DNA of 64,000 nt from NCBI RefSeq assembly GCF_018139145.2, contig NC_059475.1, positions 11,208,437 to 11,272,436 of the forward strand. The letters run 5' to 3'. This DNA is from Gymnogyps californianus (lineage: Eukaryota; Chordata; Aves; Accipitriformes; Cathartidae). The translations under genes and the position numbers were made by a program. Below, piece after piece: positions 51,791 to 64,000 of the stretch (within the stretch, counting starts at the first letter, position 1; every line of letters begins with the position of its first letter). The notes under the pieces are model-generated. The model made no database searches. It was not told the origin of the DNA and saw only the letters and a program-made list of their open reading frames with translations.

Positions 51791-54599
51791 CATAATTATG
51801 GAGGTAAATACACCATGAAAAAAGAAGAAACTCATGAACCAGGAAAAAGCAGACTCTCTTAGTCAGCAATCATGGAAATAATGTTGGTTCGTGACACTTT
51901 GAGAACAGGGATAATCCAAAAGGATGGCGCAGCAAGATAGGCTATGAACTGACACAGCAATACAAGACTGCCAAGGCCTCTGGCAGTGCCTGAGGAAGTG
52001 CCACTGCATTTCTAGGCAGCTGGCAGCCCCCAGCAAGGAGCATGGGGCAAAGGGGGCCACCAGTCTCGATGCCTTCCTGCTGTCTCCAGCTGGGAGCCAC
52101 CCTATGCCCAGATACAGCTTGTCCCCTTACTGTGGCCACTCTTGACCCAGAGCAGCTATGGAGCAGAGAAAGGTGACCAGCACTGCTGCTACTCAAACTG
52201 AGAACTGCCCAAAGACATCGACTGGAGACACCAGAAAGTGCCTTGCAGTGAGGGACCAGAGAACAGTAATACCAAAATAAGACTGTCTTTTGTTTCCCCT
52301 CAGGATTTCTATGAGAAAGGAATTAATGTTTGTTTGGGTTTTTGTAAGCAAAAATATGAAATTATGGCTGTGCTGAAGCAAACTGCCCAGGGTATGTCTT
52401 GGGGGAAGAAAAAGAACAGCACCAATGTTAGCTTTCACAGAATACATGCCAAAAGCTCTCCGGAGTATGTTTCAGATTGTCTTTCCAAGTGTGGATCTCT
52501 GGTTATATGTCTTCTCTCCAGTATGTTTCCCTCTCGTTATTAGGGCTGCGACAATTACCCAAGAGCAGAACAGGAGGAATAAACAGTCAGCATGAGGGCT
52601 GCAAGACCCCGAGGGCTCCAGGCCACGATAATTTATTTGGCAGAGCTGCCCTCATCTGTAGACATCAGACTTCCACATCAGTAACCAGGATTAATCCACT
52701 GAAAACACAGACAGTATTGCATTGCCAATCATCAAAGAAATAAAACATTCTGGGCAATATTTCACATGCATACACACACGCTTTTAGGAATCAACACATT
52801 CCATTGTTATAATTTTTTTAATGCAAGCTAGCACACAATACTTCCTATGGCTTACTGGGGTATTAATGTTATCAGTCACACTGAAATCCATGGGAACCAC
52901 AAATAAGTTAAAGAAAGAGAAAAAGAATCAAAAAAACCCCAAAGCAGTTTTGAGTTGTGAATGATAGGTTCCTTGGTTAGAGTAATGTCAATTCACCACC
53001 GAAAGCCAGCCATTGAACGACAGTGGAGAACAGTGAAGCCGCAGCCAGACAAGTCAGCCAGAGGGCGGTGGAAAACCAGAAAATTTAGGTTAAACACCAA
53101 ACTCTGCTCCAGGGAACATTTACATGAGAAGACAAAAAAGAAAGCAAGCTACTGGGATTGCTTTATATCTGTTTTCTTTTTTTGTGCTTGTAAACTGGAC
53201 CCATAGTTACCAGAAGAGACTAGAAAAGACATCGCTTCTGAAAGTAGAAACAGTATTTTTGGAAGAAAATGTGCATGACAATTTCTACCCTCTCTCAGCC
53301 TTCACTTCCCAAAAAATGAAGAAAAACAAAGTATAAAACACCCAAATAAGGATTCCAAGAGAGTTACAAAAACATCCTCCATTTCTGCTGCAGAAAAATC
53401 CTCTCACTAAAACAACAAAATACATCTTGAAACATTATTTTTGGGAAGTCCCTCAGAAAAAACAACAACAGTGGGAATAAATGTTAGGAAGCAGCCCCTT
53501 CAAAAACAACTTCTGAGGGCAGAACATCATTAACCAATAATAGGAGAGATGACAAATGCATCACTGTTTTCACAAGGCAAGCTGAGATATAGTCAGAATT
53601 AAATTATGATTCATCTTCTCCAGCACAGAAAAGTTTACTAGAAAATGTGAAACACCAAAAAAGCACTTCTTAATAGTAATTGTTCATCACACAGCCTGGT
53701 TCCAAAAGCCTGAGGTTTAAATCCTCTATGCTAGTCCTGTCAACAGTATTGAAGGTTCGAGGTGTATGCACCTTCTCATATTAAAGTCTTTATGCAACAC
53801 TGGCCATTTGCTTCCAATCACCTACCAAGCAAAATGACCTACGCTTAAATACATAGAAGATGTTATCATCAGGCTCTTCATTAGTCATTCTTTCACTTGG
53901 AAAATCTATTTTTCCATGTACCTGTACTTCACTGCATGTAAGTGGGTAGACACTGTAGGAACGCAGGCACTTCTAAAGTGCCAAGGCGAAGAACAATGTC
54001 AATTTTTTCTAAAAAGTTACTTTTCTTACTGTCACCTAGTCCTAACATTCGCTTTACTGTATAGCAGATTCACAATTTCTTAATGAAGGAATGCATCTGT
54101 AGGAGGCTATGGCCAACATCAACACATACATATCCGAAAGTCAACGTTAACAGTGCTTTTAAAGAGTTGTGCATGTGTAAGTGCAAAAACATCACAGGTA
54201 TGTTAGATCCAGAAAGTTTTAAGACAGTGTTACCGTTTCATTCCCATATATTAACATGAGGTTACATGTATCAGCTACAGCTGTTTGGGGATCCTGAAAT
54301 GATGCCATGTGGTGACTACATGTTGCTTACTTGAGCATAATGTTTGCAGTATCAGTGTAGATTAAAGGCATCGCATTTCTTCCCCTTGCTACAGGAAGAG
54401 AGCTAAAGCTGCTTTGGTGCCCCAACTCTCAAACAGTCTGTAATTTTCAGAGGGAGAAAGGATTAACTGGTTCTGGGTTTGCAGAGCGCCTGGTACACAA
54501 GGTCCTGATTAGAGCTGGCTTTGTTAGAGAAAACAACAATTTAGGAAGGAAAGCGGTTTACAGAAACATCTTGGGTCAATTTGGTTGTGCTTTAGCACA

Positions 54600-54800
54600 G
54601 CCCAGCCTCTGCCAGCCGGTTGGATGCCCGCTGGCCTGTGCCTCAGCGCTGCCGGCCCCCCAGGGCCACGCTAGGGAGGGCGTGGGGTGGCTGCGCCCTC
54701 TCCCCAGCTGCCGTGGGCCGCCCACGGCCCCTGCGTAGTCCCCGAGGCTGATCCCGCACAGCCTGACTCCCCCAAGCGCCGTGCTCCTCCCTCACCGTGC
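54600..54800. promoter_or_regulatory. CpG-rich patch, possible upstream promoter
   Basis: I count 16 CpG dinucleotides between 54616 and 54797 in strongly GC-rich sequence, against AT-rich, CpG-poor surroundings. Dense CpG in a vertebrate genome usually marks an unmethylated promoter. It lies 10.3 kb upstream of the start-codon exon, a sensible distance for an untranslated first exon. No transcript evidence is available, and a GC-rich repeat remnant is the alternative. Confidence 0.4.
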
Positions 54801-56520
54801 CTGCTCTGTAAAGAGTGGGAACTGGGGAAAGGGAACTGTCAGAATACTGAAAGTTTTTACTCAACTTCTGGTCAGAAGGAAACCCAAATTCCATTCATCC
54901 AATATGCTTACATAAAGCAAACCAACTGAAGACATGAAGATGTATTTCATTATTACAGTTCCTTCATATATAGTTCAAAAAATTTTAATATCCCCCAACT
55001 TACAGAGATGAAGAAGGAAAACAGAGAATTGACCATCAGAAAAAGGATGGAGAGAAAAATTTTTGGATGTAAGCTATTCACAAAGGAAATATTGTTAGGT
55101 TCTCCACTTTACAAATATAATTTTAAAAAATGTTTTGTTACTGAGCCCAAGACCTTATATTGGCTTGGACTGCTCTCCGGTTTTACATTAGAACAGATTT
55201 CTCCCTCTCTTCTGCATACAGGTAAACAGTATTGCTTTTATTTTACTGAAATGTGCAACCAGATCTTTATCTACACTCCACTTACCAAGCTGTAGTTTAC
55301 TAGGAACAAAGAGTTAGCTAATGCCCTAATACAGTGGCTGTATTACCACTGTGATTAAATACTAATGCAACCAGTGTTCCAAGAGCTATATGCACAAAAC
55401 AGCATAGGCTTTGTTGCAGCATCTTTCAAAAGTAGGACATCCTTGGAGATCACTACACGGGGCTCTGAGTGTTCATAAACCCACAAAAACAGCACAGAAC
55501 TAGCCTTTACTTGTGTTGCACTTTCTTAGCTATTTCATTACAGACTGTAGCAATCTGCATTTGGCATCTCGCTCTGCCATTGCCATACTGAGCCTGACTT
55601 TTGGCCTAGGCATCAGCACGGAGGTGGCTGGTAAAGGACAGGCACAGACAGAGGAGGGCGGATCTGTGTTTGGACCAGACCAAATTCTGCCATTGCCTCT
55701 GTCACAGCACAGTGATAGACGCTGGTTCAGGATGAGCAGCTGAAGGATCCTCATGCAACACCACTCACTACTCCGCTGCAAAGAAAACCCAAATTGGCAG
55801 AAACACCTGCAAAGATCATGTAGTACCTTTCAGCTTTGTAAAGCATTGGGGTGGGGGGAGAGAAAAAAGAACTTTGGAGGTACTGTTGGATGGTTTTTGC
55901 TCCTCAGTTTTTTTTCCCAGCTGGAACTTTTTTTTTTTTTAAAGATACATGAATATTTTTATTTTTTCTCCCCCCAAACAGTTGCTTGGAACTACTACTT
56001 GGATTACCAAAGAGAATGAGCAAGCAATACACTGCATAAAGCAAAGAAAAGCATGATATTTTCTGAAGTAAAAGCTGAATTATGATGCACGTGAAATTGC
56101 AGTATTTCCCCTTTCAATTTTGAACTGGAGTTAAAAACAGGTTCCTCAGTACATGCTGCACCCACAGGCATGTGATCACAACTAAGTTTCAGGTATTGTG
56201 CAGTTATTGCATGGAGAGAAGAAAAAAAGGAAGGGAAAAAAAGGTATACAGCAGAAGTTTTGGACGGTTGGCACATCAGGTCCAAATAGATACAACTTGC
56301 ATAGTATAAGCTCACCCCCCTCGAAAAAAAAAAAGTGAGTCAACATACAAACTAAACCTCAGATGAAGTAATCTGGAGAGGAATAAGTATGGAACAAGTT
56401 TAAAGGGTATTTATATCAGCTCTGGAAGCAAAATTTTCAAGGAAGAGTGCTTCCTTTTGCATGCAAATCACACTACAGCTAGATACTACTCAAAATTCTC
56501 AAACCAGTAGCCAAAGGGGG

Positions 56521-56538
56521 AAAAAAAAAAAAAAAAAA
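56521..56538 (+). repeat. Run of 18 A
   Basis: A homopolymer preceded directly by five G; no mobile element was recognised around it. Confidence 0.85.
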
Positions 56539-57035
56539 GGCACAGCGGCATGAAAAAAGCTCGTATGCCACTCAAGTTATTTCCATAATGTATTTCTAAA
56601 TCAGAAATCCTTATGAAAGGGAGCCGGGAAGTGACTGCAACAGTCACAGAATCAGTTCATTTCTTTAAGGTACAACATGAGAGCTTTTACCCCACCCTCA
56701 TTCCTGCCAAGCACAGATCACCATGAAATACATTAAGTTCAAATACTCCAGAACCTCCCCTGTGTGTAGTACAGATTATCATAGCAAAGGCTTTGAACAT
56801 CAATGTCTCTTTGGTGGTGCTTCTGGTGCCTGGTGCAGCTAGGTAGGATGAGAGGGCTGTCAGACCTCATGTTTCTATCAAAGCTAGACTGAGCATGACT
56901 TCTTCATTGATGCTATCAACTTCAGGGAATTCCTTTCAAACGAGGTCCATCAGACATACCACTGTCTGCATCTAGGGAAAACGGGCTCCTTTCTAGCCAG
57001 ATTAACCTGCTAGCTTAAACTGCCACATTTAAAAC

Positions 57036-57049
57036 CACACACACACACA
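57036..57049. repeat. (CA)7 microsatellite
   Basis: Seven CA units in a row within unique sequence. Confidence 0.85.
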
Positions 57050-60000
57050 TCCAAGGATATATTACAGTGATGTGGCTTGTGAGCACATATCCCAGGGCTC
57101 CTGCTGCCACTAATGATGTGGAGCCTTCCATGAAAAACTCTTTTGTTGTATTTCATATGACGGTTTATCTGTGCTCCATGATCCAAAGTCCTCCTCGCCC
57201 CATCGCATATAGCTGGAGCTCTTCCACCTCTGCCCATTGCTGACCACCAGTCCGGCCAGTGAACGCGACCAGCGTGCTGCCTCTGGGGGAGCAACACAAG
57301 CACACTGAGAAAAATTCAAAAGCCTTAGTAACGAAGTGTTTGCTTCCCAGATGCCCTAATGTAGCAAGTCAGCAACATCCAGAACAGTTCATTCCTAGCT
57401 TTCTATGACTGACATGATAGGATTCTTCAATTATTAGCTTCTTTTTTTCGCTGCAACAGAAGATGACATATGTTTGCATAAAAGAAGGAGACTAAAAAAA
57501 TTGTAAAGAGGTGTAAGTTACAGATGTTGAGTTACACGAGTGGCCACAATCTTTCTTGTTGTGGTCCGTAAGATGCACGTGTGAAACGCCGCTTTGAATA
57601 TATAAATTGGGTCTTAGGGAGATTACTAGAAAAAAGTGCAGAAGGCAGCACTTCATTGGATTCCTAATATCCAGCATATCAACTAATTATGAATCACCTT
57701 TTGCAGAGCGCATTTCCCCAGGGCATCTTGGCAGGCAGCGGATGTCAACGCGTGAACAGTTCACCTCAGTATTTTCAGGTCAGACTATATCCTAAATGGG
57801 TCAGTGCAACATCAGGCAGAAAGCACCCTTCCTTTCTAAAAACAGAAGCTGACAGCTTTGCGCAGGCCCCTTACAGCCCATCTTCTTGCAGCTGGGGCAG
57901 CTGCACTTACGTGATTACTCCTTTTACCTCACGGCAGACCTTTACTGGCAGGGCCACTCCAGAGTAACCGTGTCTCATAGTGCTCTGGCAGAGGTCTATT
58001 AATCATCAGCGGGTTAAAAGGTCAGATTAGTAAATCTGCTTAAGGCATAGGCCCGACAGGCAGGGGCAAGGTTCTCAACCAAGGACGTTCAGTACAGCCA
58101 CTGCTAACGTGACTCCACTTCTCTGGATGTACAAAATGCCCAAGCAGGCAGACGAAGTGCACTGCACTCGCAGGCGCTGCCTTCACAGGGTGAAGAGTCC
58201 ATCCAGGCTCTGACAGACTGCTCTAACCTTATAGGCACAGATACTTCATGTGTTAAGAAGTACAATAAATCCAACATGCTTATATTTCCCAGACAGAAAA
58301 CCCAGATTATTAGCAACAGTTACCAACACAATTACCACAGGAGTTCTCAAATGGATTTCTCTACATTCTTGCCTACATCCTATTTTTCTGATCCCTATGA
58401 GGTTGCACACCAGCACATCTCACAGCTTAAAGCTCAAAATTTTACTGCTGGAATTTTGACCAAAAGCAATAGGAACATAATATAGAATATAGGCTTAGAG
58501 GAGAGAAAAAACAGGTAAAGGCAAAAAAAACGAATGAGCAACTAAAATACAATTTTGGTGGAAGAAAAAAGAACCTTTGGCCTGAGTCTCACTGCCACTT
58601 TGACATTTTCTTACAGAAGTTCATGACAGTTTTGTAAGTGACACTGACCAAAACCTTCAAGTCACAGTATCTTGAGTGAAATTTTTAAACATGCTATACA
58701 AGCAAAAAGTTCAGCTGTTTCCACCTCTCCTTAGCATTGGCAAGGTTATCATTACACTGTGTCACTGCTGTAAAACAAATCCAGTCATCTACAATTGCAC
58801 CACAGAGAAGATGGCTCTGCTGAAAACAGGGGAGGGACTGCATCTGCTGGGGTGTGCCAAGCGAAACTCATCAGCATCACAGCACATGACTAAGCATGTA
58901 TTCGGGTACGTCAATACTCAACCACCAATTTGAAAATAAAGGTACTTTCTTTTTATCTTCCCCCTCCCACCAATCTGTAAATATGGGAAAAGACAGACCA
59001 TTGCAAATGAAGTTTAAGAAACCTTAACAAGAAAAAAAAAAAAAACAACACACCACAAGATATGAAACAACTGTTTGCACAGGACAGTGACTGTTAATAT
59101 TCTATTTAAGATTAAAATGTATCAGGTAAGAAATATTAGAAATGAGGATCCTATTTCTAAAAATAGAAAGGTGACTGCAGATACACTTGACAGAGACTAT
59201 TCATGTGAATACAGGCCTGTAAGGTAAATAAAAAAATAATGTAAATGTTGCCTTTTTTGCTTAATTCTAATTGTGACAGGTAATACTTATGTTGTCAATA
59301 CTACTTTCTAATGACTAGGTCCAGAACAATCAATTAGTTTTCATTTTAAATTCCCCAGACCTGGTAGAAAAGAGAAAAGCTCTCTCTCTTCTGGATATCT
59401 TCCCCCAAGAAAGCAGAATAATCATTAACATCATAATGGAATCATCAGCCAAAGGAAGAAAACACTTTTTGGCTTCACTTCCTCCTCCAAAATTAAAAAC
59501 CACATTAATTTCAGCCCTGCATCTGGCATAGTATCCCAGCAAAATATTAGACATCAGATAAAACCCATAAAGAAAGTAGAAAATTTGGAATAAAAACATG
59601 AGCTGCTTCTTAGTATGGCAAAGGTGTATTTTTCTCATTAGAGAAACAGTCATTAAAAATAAATGTAACGAGGGCTTCCATGAACTCATCAGAAGCACTG
59701 ATCACAACCTTACAAAGTCTGTTGATATCTAGTAGGAACGTCAGACAAAGTAATGAAGTAAGTTTGCTTTCTACTTTGTAGAAGTACCAGTAATTCTCAC
59801 ACACATTTTCAATAAACTTTGCATGCAGGTTAGCATATTGGCTGCACGACACCAGATTAGGCAGACAGACAAGGAAACCCTTGCCATTCTTTGCTTGTCT
59901 GTATGTTACTTCAGTAGAGCGAATAAAACTGAAAAGAAGTGATTCACAGTCTCTTTGCGCACTAGAACTATTAGAGTAAAAAAACTGTGATGTAGCTGCA

Positions 60001-60949
60001 CCAATATTTACTTCTAAATTAAATCTTGTATGCAGATGCAGACCTGCTATACTATATATGCCATTCCTTTATCTTAGAAATCAGTGAACTAAAAAGACAC
60101 ACTTAAATAATTATACAGCTATTTTCCAGAAGCCAGTGTTTGTAGTTATACTGGCTTCAGATTTCAAATGAGCCAGATCGCCTTACGAACATGTATCCTA
60201 TGAAGTTTTGGGTCAGTTATGTCCTGTTGAATGTTTTACTTGTCAAAGAACTCACAAAGCTTTACCTCAAAGGGCAAAAGTTTCATATTGACATTGCTTT
60301 GTAGAACTACCTGCTTTACCTGACCATCTGAAGGATGCATACAAATGCTCCGTTAGAAAAAGCTGACTCAAGAAACTCTGTCAAATAGCGTTAAGTCATT
60401 TGTGTATTTTATTGAACGTCAGGTTGAACCTTGGACTTACCTTTGTAAGAGGAAAGTATTGTGAACAACACACAAAAATGTCTCACCTTGCTCTGAAATA
60501 GCCATGTAATTCCTTTTGTTCTCTATTAATGCATGATAAACATAAAATAAATGGGAGGCAAATAATTTGACTCCATAACTCAGCTTGAAGATGCTTCTAC
60601 ACGCAAGTTACTAATAACATCAATCGATTCATTAAGTCAGGTAGTAGCTAAAGAAGTAGCTATATACAGGTTCGGTGGTATATGTTTAAACGCATGCATA
60701 AAGAAGGCCTTCAGATATTATCAAGCTTCTGCATTTGTCATGAAATAGCGTTGGAAATATCGCTGGAGCCCTCTACATGCATGCATTCAGGAAACAATCA
60801 CAACCCCTTCCTCGGTGAGAAAGAAAATAACCCTGCCTTTTGCATTTTTGTATAGGCAAGTGTAAGATAAAGACCTTGTGGATCTCCTTTCCCACATAAA
60901 TACACAGAGGAAAACTCCCCATTGTGGAGTTTCATTCCCAGATCTGAAG

Positions 60950-61225
60950 GAAACCCAGACAGAAACCCCGTCCTCTGAGCGAGGGGCCAGCATCCACCTC
61001 TGCCACCCGCACCCAGGCCTCTGCCAAGCTCCCGGTACATGACACAGCTTCGCCTTCCTGTGCCAGCACCTGCTGCTTCGCATCTCCCAAAGCCATCTCC
61101 CTCACAGGGCTGCCGCCAGCCCCAGGATATCTTAACTCTGCGTTGAAGCACAAGAAGTGCTGAACTGCCCGAGGTCGGCATCCCGCTGAGCCCACCTCCA
61201 GGGGTGAAGTGGTGCTCCCGAAGGA
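60950..61225. promoter_or_regulatory. Moderately CpG-rich patch
   Basis: About 12 CpG dinucleotides fall within roughly 270 bp of C-rich sequence, less dense than the patch at 54.7 kb. It overlaps two long minus-strand open frames (145 codons each, in different frames), which are best explained by the lack of AT-rich stop codons. A promoter role is possible only. Confidence 0.25.
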
Positions 61226-63277
61226 ATAAAGCCATTCCCCTTCGTATGCTATTCTATATTTATCTTGAAAATTGGTATGTGAAGTATTCATTAAAATTAC
61301 TCTGCAGAGGATACTAAAGGCAATTTTTTTCCGCACAACTTGCACAAAGCAGGTTGGCCTAGTGCACATTAACCTGTTTTCCTGTCCGCTTATCTAAGCA
61401 TCAAAGTTACAAATAAGATGTGGCTGACCTGTAGCGCTGGTTCTGTCTTACTTGTACCGCACAGAGTAGCTCTGCAGTATGTGCTGGGGAGTATTACATT
61501 ACTCATCACCCCTCTGCTGCAGTTTCAGCTCAGATACCTACTCCCAAATATATACCAGGTACGCAGGACAAGACCCAGTGCTTCATTAAATATTTGGCAC
61601 ATTGTCTCAAATTACCTTTGACACACAGGGTTATTTATACATCGTGGCACATTGCATGCCTCTGCGACAAGATAGCATCACACAATACTGTATGTCAGGA
61701 ATGCAGGCAACAGATTTAAACCAATCCCCACTTCAAGACACTTCTACTAGGAAGCAGGTCACAAACTGAGTAATATCCGTTTTATGCACTGAAAAATGTA
61801 TGCTATTCATTTCCAGGAAATAAAGTCAACCACCCTAATCCTTCTCCCCTCTCACATACACCCTCCATCAGAACAACAGAAAGGTGGTTTCTTTTGTCTT
61901 AACAGGTTCGCTGTTGGGATGTATTTAGTTCTTTATGCAAGCCTTATTCTTCCTAATGCATTTGCTAGGACACCTAATGTTGACTTGGTGCAAGGGCAGT
62001 GTCTCAGAGAGTAATTACAGCAAGAGGTATTTGGTTACATCCATTGAATTCAGCTTTGAATACGCACCAATAGTTCATATTTACAGAGCTTGTGTCCAAG
62101 CCTTAAACATGTGCACATTTCTGATATTCATTCAACCACATTAATGTTCTGAACACAAATACTGTACAGAGGAGTGTCAGCTGTTACTTTTAAAAATCCA
62201 TAGGTAGAAATGGGAGGAACATACAGTCTGCATTCATCTTATGAAGCAAAACTCTGAAATCTGAAAAATGGCTCTCGACTTCAATATTATTCTGTCCCTA
62301 CAGCCATGCAATCACTTAAACAATTTTCTGAACTTATAGAAACAGTTGGTTGCACAGGTGGCAACCACAGGAATCCTTAGCACCCAGTGAAAGGGGAAAA
62401 CCAAACACTGGGCTGAAGGCTGGGAGTTTGGATCTGAAAGAGAACTCATTCACATAAATTATCCAAACCCAAATATCACATTTCATCAGCAGTTCCTTCA
62501 GTCCAGCTAGGATGGAAATGAGTCCTGGAGAAGCAAGTTCTCTTCTCAGGATGCTCACTCCTTTACGACCTCTAACAGGAGAAAAGCAATGGAGATTCAA
62601 GTGTACAAGTATATACTGTGCCAGATCCACAGCTGGGGTGAAGTGACAATGACAAGAATATTTAAAATACATAAATAAATAAAATCAGCACTGACTATAT
62701 ATTTACTACCATGAAGTCAAGCCCAAGTACCTCCTGCAATACAAGCCCGGAATTTTCTCCTAATCAGTTCAGATTGCTACTTAAAACTATTCCTCAGCTC
62801 AGCACAAGGTGACACTGCATAAAGAAAATCCATAATAAACAGCCTGATAACAAGCATATACAACAGATGATCCTGTATGAAAAGAAGCTGATCTCATGAG
62901 TAAGCAGAAACCAAAAACTACCCACTATCTTCTAAAGTTCATTAAGGGTAATGTTTAACCAGAGGGTTTTTTCAGCAGAGAACATTGTGTTGCATTATGA
63001 ATTTCTCCCTTGCTTTTAGCAACTGCCTTCAGAGACTGCATTGCTTCTCTAAATCCTTCTGTGCTGCTCCCTGTGTGCGCAAGTTTAGAGGCCAAGGGTA
63101 TTGCACACCCCTAACACCACTAACAGATGGGACTCACCTCAGCCAATAACACAGATTATAGTTATTGCGATATACTCTCATCCGATTACATGCAAAAAAG
63201 AATTCCACTATCTGCCAAACCCAAGTCTTCTCAAAAAGAGGGGAAAATGCATCTTCTGCTCCTGCTCCACTTTCTCC

Positions 63278-63294
63278 TTTTTTTTTTTTTTTTT
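63278..63294 (+). repeat. Run of 17 T
   Basis: A homopolymer following a C/T-rich stretch. Read on the minus strand it is an A run. Confidence 0.85.
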
Positions 63295-64000
63295 AAACTG
63301 TTAATATTTTTTTGCTGGACTCCATCATATATGATTTGCACGTGATAGACTAGGAAAAAACGTCTTGGAAGATTTAAAAGCCTTCCAATTGGCTTTTGGA
63401 GTTGCCTATTCAGGTAAGAAAACGGCAAAATATGTTATCTGAACCAAGTAGTATTTTGATGTACTCAGTCTTTCAAAAGTAACACTATATTAAAAAAAAC
63501 GTAAAATATGCAGAAGAGTTAAGATAAGCACTTGAATTACCAAAGACTATTTAAAGTTGATTATAAAACATCCCTACATATTCCCAACAAAAATTTCACA
63601 TGGCTTCGGAAATTCTATTTTGATGCTTGGCTATGGCAGTTATATAGAAGGATAAACTGTAACACCCCCTTGGGCATTACTGCAGTCTACACAGGCAATA
63701 AGCTGCAAGCTTAAAAGGTCTGAGAAGGATTTATCGTGAACTAACGGATCCAAAGAACCTGCTTTTTGAGAAGCCAAAACTCCACAACACATACTTCCAA
63801 TGCCAGGCACAGTAATTTTAAAAACTGAATTGGTAATATCCACTTGACTGAATGCAGCAACGGGAGAAACTGCTGGCATTATTTGTCCAGACTAATGCAG
63901 ATGAGATGCCAGTGACAAGAACAAAAGTTTAAATCTAATCCCTATATTTCCATCACACAATTCAAGAAACAGTCTGCCTGAAGGAGTCAGGCCCCAAATA

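Larger units (their letters stand above)
44336..64000. other. Region upstream of the MICAL2 start-codon exon; no gene recognised
   Basis: The start-codon exon begins at a splice acceptor, so this region is probably an intron of the 5' UTR and may contain an untranslated first exon and promoter. No open frame resembles a known protein; neighbouring-gene exons such as those of DKK3, adjacent to MICAL2 in mammals, were not recognised. It holds CpG-rich patches near 54.6-54.8 and 60.96-61.2 kb, a MITE-like direct repeat at 51682-51730, a short (CA)7 at 57036-57049, and A or T runs at 56521-56538, 59032-59045 and 63278-63294. Confidence 0.6.

Noticed and set aside
53750..53785. A GGTTCGAGG motif with a small stem, recalling a tRNA T-arm
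   Set aside because: No acceptor stem, D-arm or anticodon arm can be fitted around it.
1..64000. CRISPR arrays, operons, phage or other microbial defence systems
   Set aside because: The window is spliced vertebrate DNA; no regular spaced repeats or dense gene strings are present.

Overview
This is animal nuclear DNA, not a microbial genome. It holds one split gene with GT-AG introns and long non-coding stretches, and it has few obvious interspersed repeats. The exon protein is clearly vertebrate MICAL2. The compact introns, repeat-poor background and one CR1-like fragment suggest a bird or another sauropsid. The species cannot be fixed from the window alone.

The gene lies on the minus strand, so it reads from high to low coordinates. 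The exon with the start codon is at 43978-44335 (ATG at 44241-44239). After a 20.2 kb intron, 18 more coding exons follow between 23766 and 2033. Joined in phase they give 2775 nt, or 925 codons, with no frameshift or internal stop. In protein order they encode an N-terminal segment, the FAD-dependent monooxygenase domain (about residues 85-490), a calponin-homology domain (about 515-620), a bipartite nuclear localisation signal (about 662-683), a poorly conserved linker with a basic helical stretch, and a Pro/Ser-rich linker. The LIM domain and the 3' end are not seen and should lie beyond position 1.

Region by region: 1-2032 is intron after the last visible exon. 2033-23766 is the exon-dense body of the gene. 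23767-43977 is the first coding intron; it holds a CpG-rich patch with a 31-bp tandem duplication near 27.2 kb, a CR1-like fragment near 35 kb and an imperfect hairpin near 36.15 kb. 43978-44335 is the start-codon exon, whose 5' leader carries a short upstream ORF. 44336-64000 is upstream sequence, probably 5' UTR intron or promoter-proximal DNA. No second protein gene could be recognised there, but CpG-rich patches near 54.7 kb and 61.1 kb are candidates for promoters or untranslated first exons.

The gene product is a flavoprotein that oxidises actin methionines and promotes filament disassembly, with a nuclear role in SRF/MRTF signalling. I found no rRNA, tRNA, CRISPR array, intact mobile element or microbial-type system. 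The points worth a second look are regulatory: the upstream ORF, the CpG islands, the hairpins, the split nuclear localisation signal and the fast-evolving linker exons.
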